A stretch of DNA of 64,000 bases. It comes from Bactericera cockerelli (lineage: Eukaryota > Arthropoda > Insecta > Hemiptera > Triozidae). Numbering within the stretch: the first letter of the stretch is position 1; each line of letters opens with the position of its first letter. Below, piece by piece: positions 62,674 to 64,000 of the stretch. The translations under genes were made by a program, and so were the position numbers. The stretch lies in assembly GCA_024516035.1 (NCBI GenBank), contig CM044958.1:923566-987565 (forward strand). Reading direction: 5' to 3'. The notes under the pieces are model-generated. The model made no database searches. It was not told the origin of the DNA and saw only the letters and a list, made by a program, of their open reading frames with translations.

Positions 62674-63005
62674 CTGCGGGGAGAGAAGCATTTTAACACG
62701 TTCGTTACCAAGCCAATTTTTTCAAGTTTTACGTAGGGACCAGGCGGTAAAGTTGCTGTTGCATCCTGGGGACCAAATTTTGGTCCCCAGGTTTTTTTTT
62801 TTGCATATTTGGCATCGTATTTGTACAAGAATCGATCCTATATCTGTTCTAATACTAACAACCTACCTCCAAAAGACCATATATGGATGTCCGGTCCCTC
62901 GTTAAAATTTTCATAACAACCACTATGTGTTTTCGGTCCCAAAGAAAAACACAAAAACATCCACATATGGCCGTTCGGTAACGAACGTGTTAATTCTAGT
63001 CATAA
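62674..63005. other. Intron, short inverted repeat around TTTGGTCCCC
   Basis: GGGGACCAAATTTTGGTCCCC at 62768-62788 is a perfect palindrome. TTAACACGTTCGTTACC at 62693 and GGTAACGAACGTGTTAA at 62977 are exact inverted copies, so 62693-62993 looks like a DNA element with 17-base terminal inverted repeats. Confidence 0.6.
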
Positions 63006-63134
63006 GGGCGGAATTAATAGACAAATTATTTATCACAAGTTATTGCTAAGCATCGGTTTTCCCTATCTTACATTATACGCAATCCGTGACTTGACGCCAC
63101 AGAGGTATCACAAAAACGTCTATTAATTCCGCCC
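63006..63134. mobile_element. MITE-J, complete copy with TAA duplication
   Basis: TAA (63003-63005), GGGCGGAATTAATAGAC ... GTCTATTAATTCCGCCC, TAA (63135-63137). 129 bases with 17-base perfect terminal repeats. PIF/Harbinger-like by target site and GGG ends. Confidence 0.9.
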
Positions 63135-63137
63135 TAA

Positions 63138-63164
63138 GTGTTAAATATTATTGTTGTTGTTGGT

Positions 63165-63196
<32 letters not shown>

Positions 63197-63231
63197 GGGC
63201 ATAACTCGTGAACTTGTAAAAAAATTATCAT
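63138..63231. repeat. Long T run in the intron
   Basis: TTATTGTTGTTGTTGG is followed by a T run to 63193; no element assigned. Confidence 0.6.
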
Positions 63232-63276
63232 GTCTTACCTGTGCTTGATACCTTGCAGCCAGAGCCAGGTGGCATG
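63232..63276 (-). pseudogene. Duplicate of the exon 63283 donor edge
   Basis: On the minus strand GGCTGCAAGGTATCAAGCACAG|GTAAGACAT repeats the real edge (GCTGCAAGGCATCAAGCACAG|GTAAGACAT) 44 bases downstream, with one base change. Use of this second donor would add 44 bases and shift the frame. Confidence 0.85.
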
Positions 63277-63282
63277 TCTTAC

Positions 63283-63499
63283 CTGTGCTTGATGCCTTGC
63301 AGCGAGCAGCCAGGACTGAACACCGGGTCCGTTATCTCGTTCAAGCAGTGAGGGTCCTCCTGCTTGGTGCTGAGCACCAGCCGCTGACCCTTGGGACCCT
63401 TGGACTGCACGTTGTACTGCCAGAAGTAGCGCTCCTTCTTGGCGCTCTTGGCGGAGCTGCCCGCCTGACTGCCCGTTCCCTCGTTATCACTGCCCGAGT
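63283..63499 (-). CDS. CREBRF: REPTOR/CREBRF exon with conserved FWQYNVQ block
   Basis: Acceptor TGTTCCAG|ACTCGG at 63499, donor CACAG|GTAAG at 63283, 217 bases, phases 2 in and 2 out. It codes a serine/glycine-rich start ([15 protein letters not shown]), then [50 protein letters not shown]. Vertebrate CREBRF has the same [20 protein letters not shown] block. Earlier exons lie beyond 64000. The serine-rich start may include TORC1-regulated phosphosites, which is inference only. Both edges of the exon are duplicated in the flanking introns. Confidence 0.93.
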
Positions 63500-63521
63500 C
63501 TGGAACAACAGGGAATACATT

Positions 63522-63557
<36 letters not shown>

Positions 63558-63749
63558 CAACAAAATATACAATCATCACATTTTTTTTTTTTTTTTTTTT
63601 TTAATATTTATTAAAAGAGAGGTCTGTAACATTCAGAATCCTTGCCCCTCACATTTTTATTATTTAATCAACAGGGAGTGGACCACCAGTCTGGCTGGGG
63701 GGCTTCCCTCGTTATCACTGCCCGAGTCTGGAACAACAGGGAATACATT

Positions 63750-63790
<41 letters not shown>

Positions 63791-64000
63791 CAACAAAATA
63801 TACAATCATCACATTTTTTTTTTTTTTTTTTTAATATTTATTAAAAGAGAGGTCTGTAACATTCAGAATCCTTGCCCCTCACATTTTTATTATTTAATCA
63901 ACAGGGAGTGGACCACCAGTCTGGCTGGGGGGCTTCCCTCGTTATCACTGCCCGAGTCTGGAACAACAGGGAATACATTTTTCTTTCTGAACAAAATATA
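63500..64000. repeat. Tandem duplication with copied splice acceptors
   Basis: The stretch TTCCCTCGTTATCACTGCCC, GAGTCTGGAACAACAGGG, AATACATT occurs at the exon edge (63478-63520) and again at 63706-63750 and 63936-63980, spaced 228 and 230 bases. Each copy repeats 24 exon bases and the acceptor AG. Between them lie long T runs, TTTAATATTTATTAAAAGAG and GGGAGTGGACCACCAGTCTGG. The outermost copy is followed by a mixed pyrimidine tract (TTTTTCTTTCTGAAC) instead of pure T. Confidence 0.9.

Overview
This window is repeat-dense, AT-rich animal nuclear DNA. It has split genes with consensus splice sites, Pol III tRNA genes, LINE remnants of R1-like and CR1-like types, many SINEs, Helitrons and MITEs, and no prokaryotic operon structure. 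Two conserved genes, a janus/PHPT1-type phosphatase and a REPTOR/CREBRF-type bZIP factor, fit an arthropod. The family mix and the many short GTAGGTACCTA-like motifs suggest an insect, but I cannot name the order from sequence alone.

Genes. (1) An intact, single-exon 14-kDa phosphohistidine phosphatase gene at 9966-10463 (+). (2) The 3' part of a REPTOR/CREBRF gene on the minus strand: four consecutive coding exons at 63283-63499, 62497-62673, 58239-58432 and 57069-57175. Their splice phases all agree; they encode the conserved pre-bZIP block, the bZIP basic region and the C-terminus, and earlier exons lie beyond the right edge. (3) Two tRNA-Phe(GAA) genes at 8622-8694 and 24648-24720 (both minus). 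Weaker candidates are a CRE-associated first exon near 28.5 kb (+), a non-coding first exon ending at 41854 (minus) and a small exon at 17637 (+).

Everything else I can identify is repeats. Provisional names used here: SINE-A (tRNA-like head plus central domain plus long 3' domain); SINE-B (head GCACTGGTAGTCAAGTGG); SINE-C (head GACCTCAGTAGC, body TTGTGATATCACGAAAG); SINE-D (head GTGGCCGAGTGAGTTAGCG); SINE-E (5S rRNA-derived head, same central domain as SINE-A); SINE-F (head CCGACCTCCGTGGCTCAG); SINE-G (head TCCCGGTAGCTCAGTGG); SINE-H (head with GAGCTC..GTGCTTGCCATGCGG). MITE-J and MITE-K look PIF/Harbinger-like (TAA/TTA duplications); MITE-N looks piggyBac-like (TTAA). Helitrons show the 5'-TC, 3'-hairpin-CTAG and A|T-target rules. 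Tail-O is a LINE-like 3' end ending in TCTAATAAAGTGTAA.

Layout: 0-1.05 kb R1-like LINE end; 1-8 kb SINE fragments, Helitron, MITE-N and a large inverted element; 8-9 kb SINE cluster and tRNA-Phe; 10 kb phosphatase; 11-28 kb SINE-rich intergenic DNA with a second tRNA-Phe and paired LINE C-terminal ORFs; 28-29 kb candidate promoter and first exon; 29-47 kb SINE and transposon mosaic; 47-54 kb tandem arrays and foldback elements; 55-56.2 kb a MITE/Helitron/LINE nested duplication; 57-64 kb the REPTOR/CREBRF gene with introns full of repeats.

Most notable observations: in the REPTOR/CREBRF gene, four of the seven visible exon boundaries are duplicated into the adjoining intron, each time carrying a splice site (one acceptor copied with a pentanucleotide microsatellite, one acceptor in three copies, two donors re-copied). 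Also, a 5S-headed and a tRNA-headed SINE share one central domain, which indicates a SINE superfamily. I saw no CRISPR array, no operon-like gene cluster and no complete autonomous transposon.
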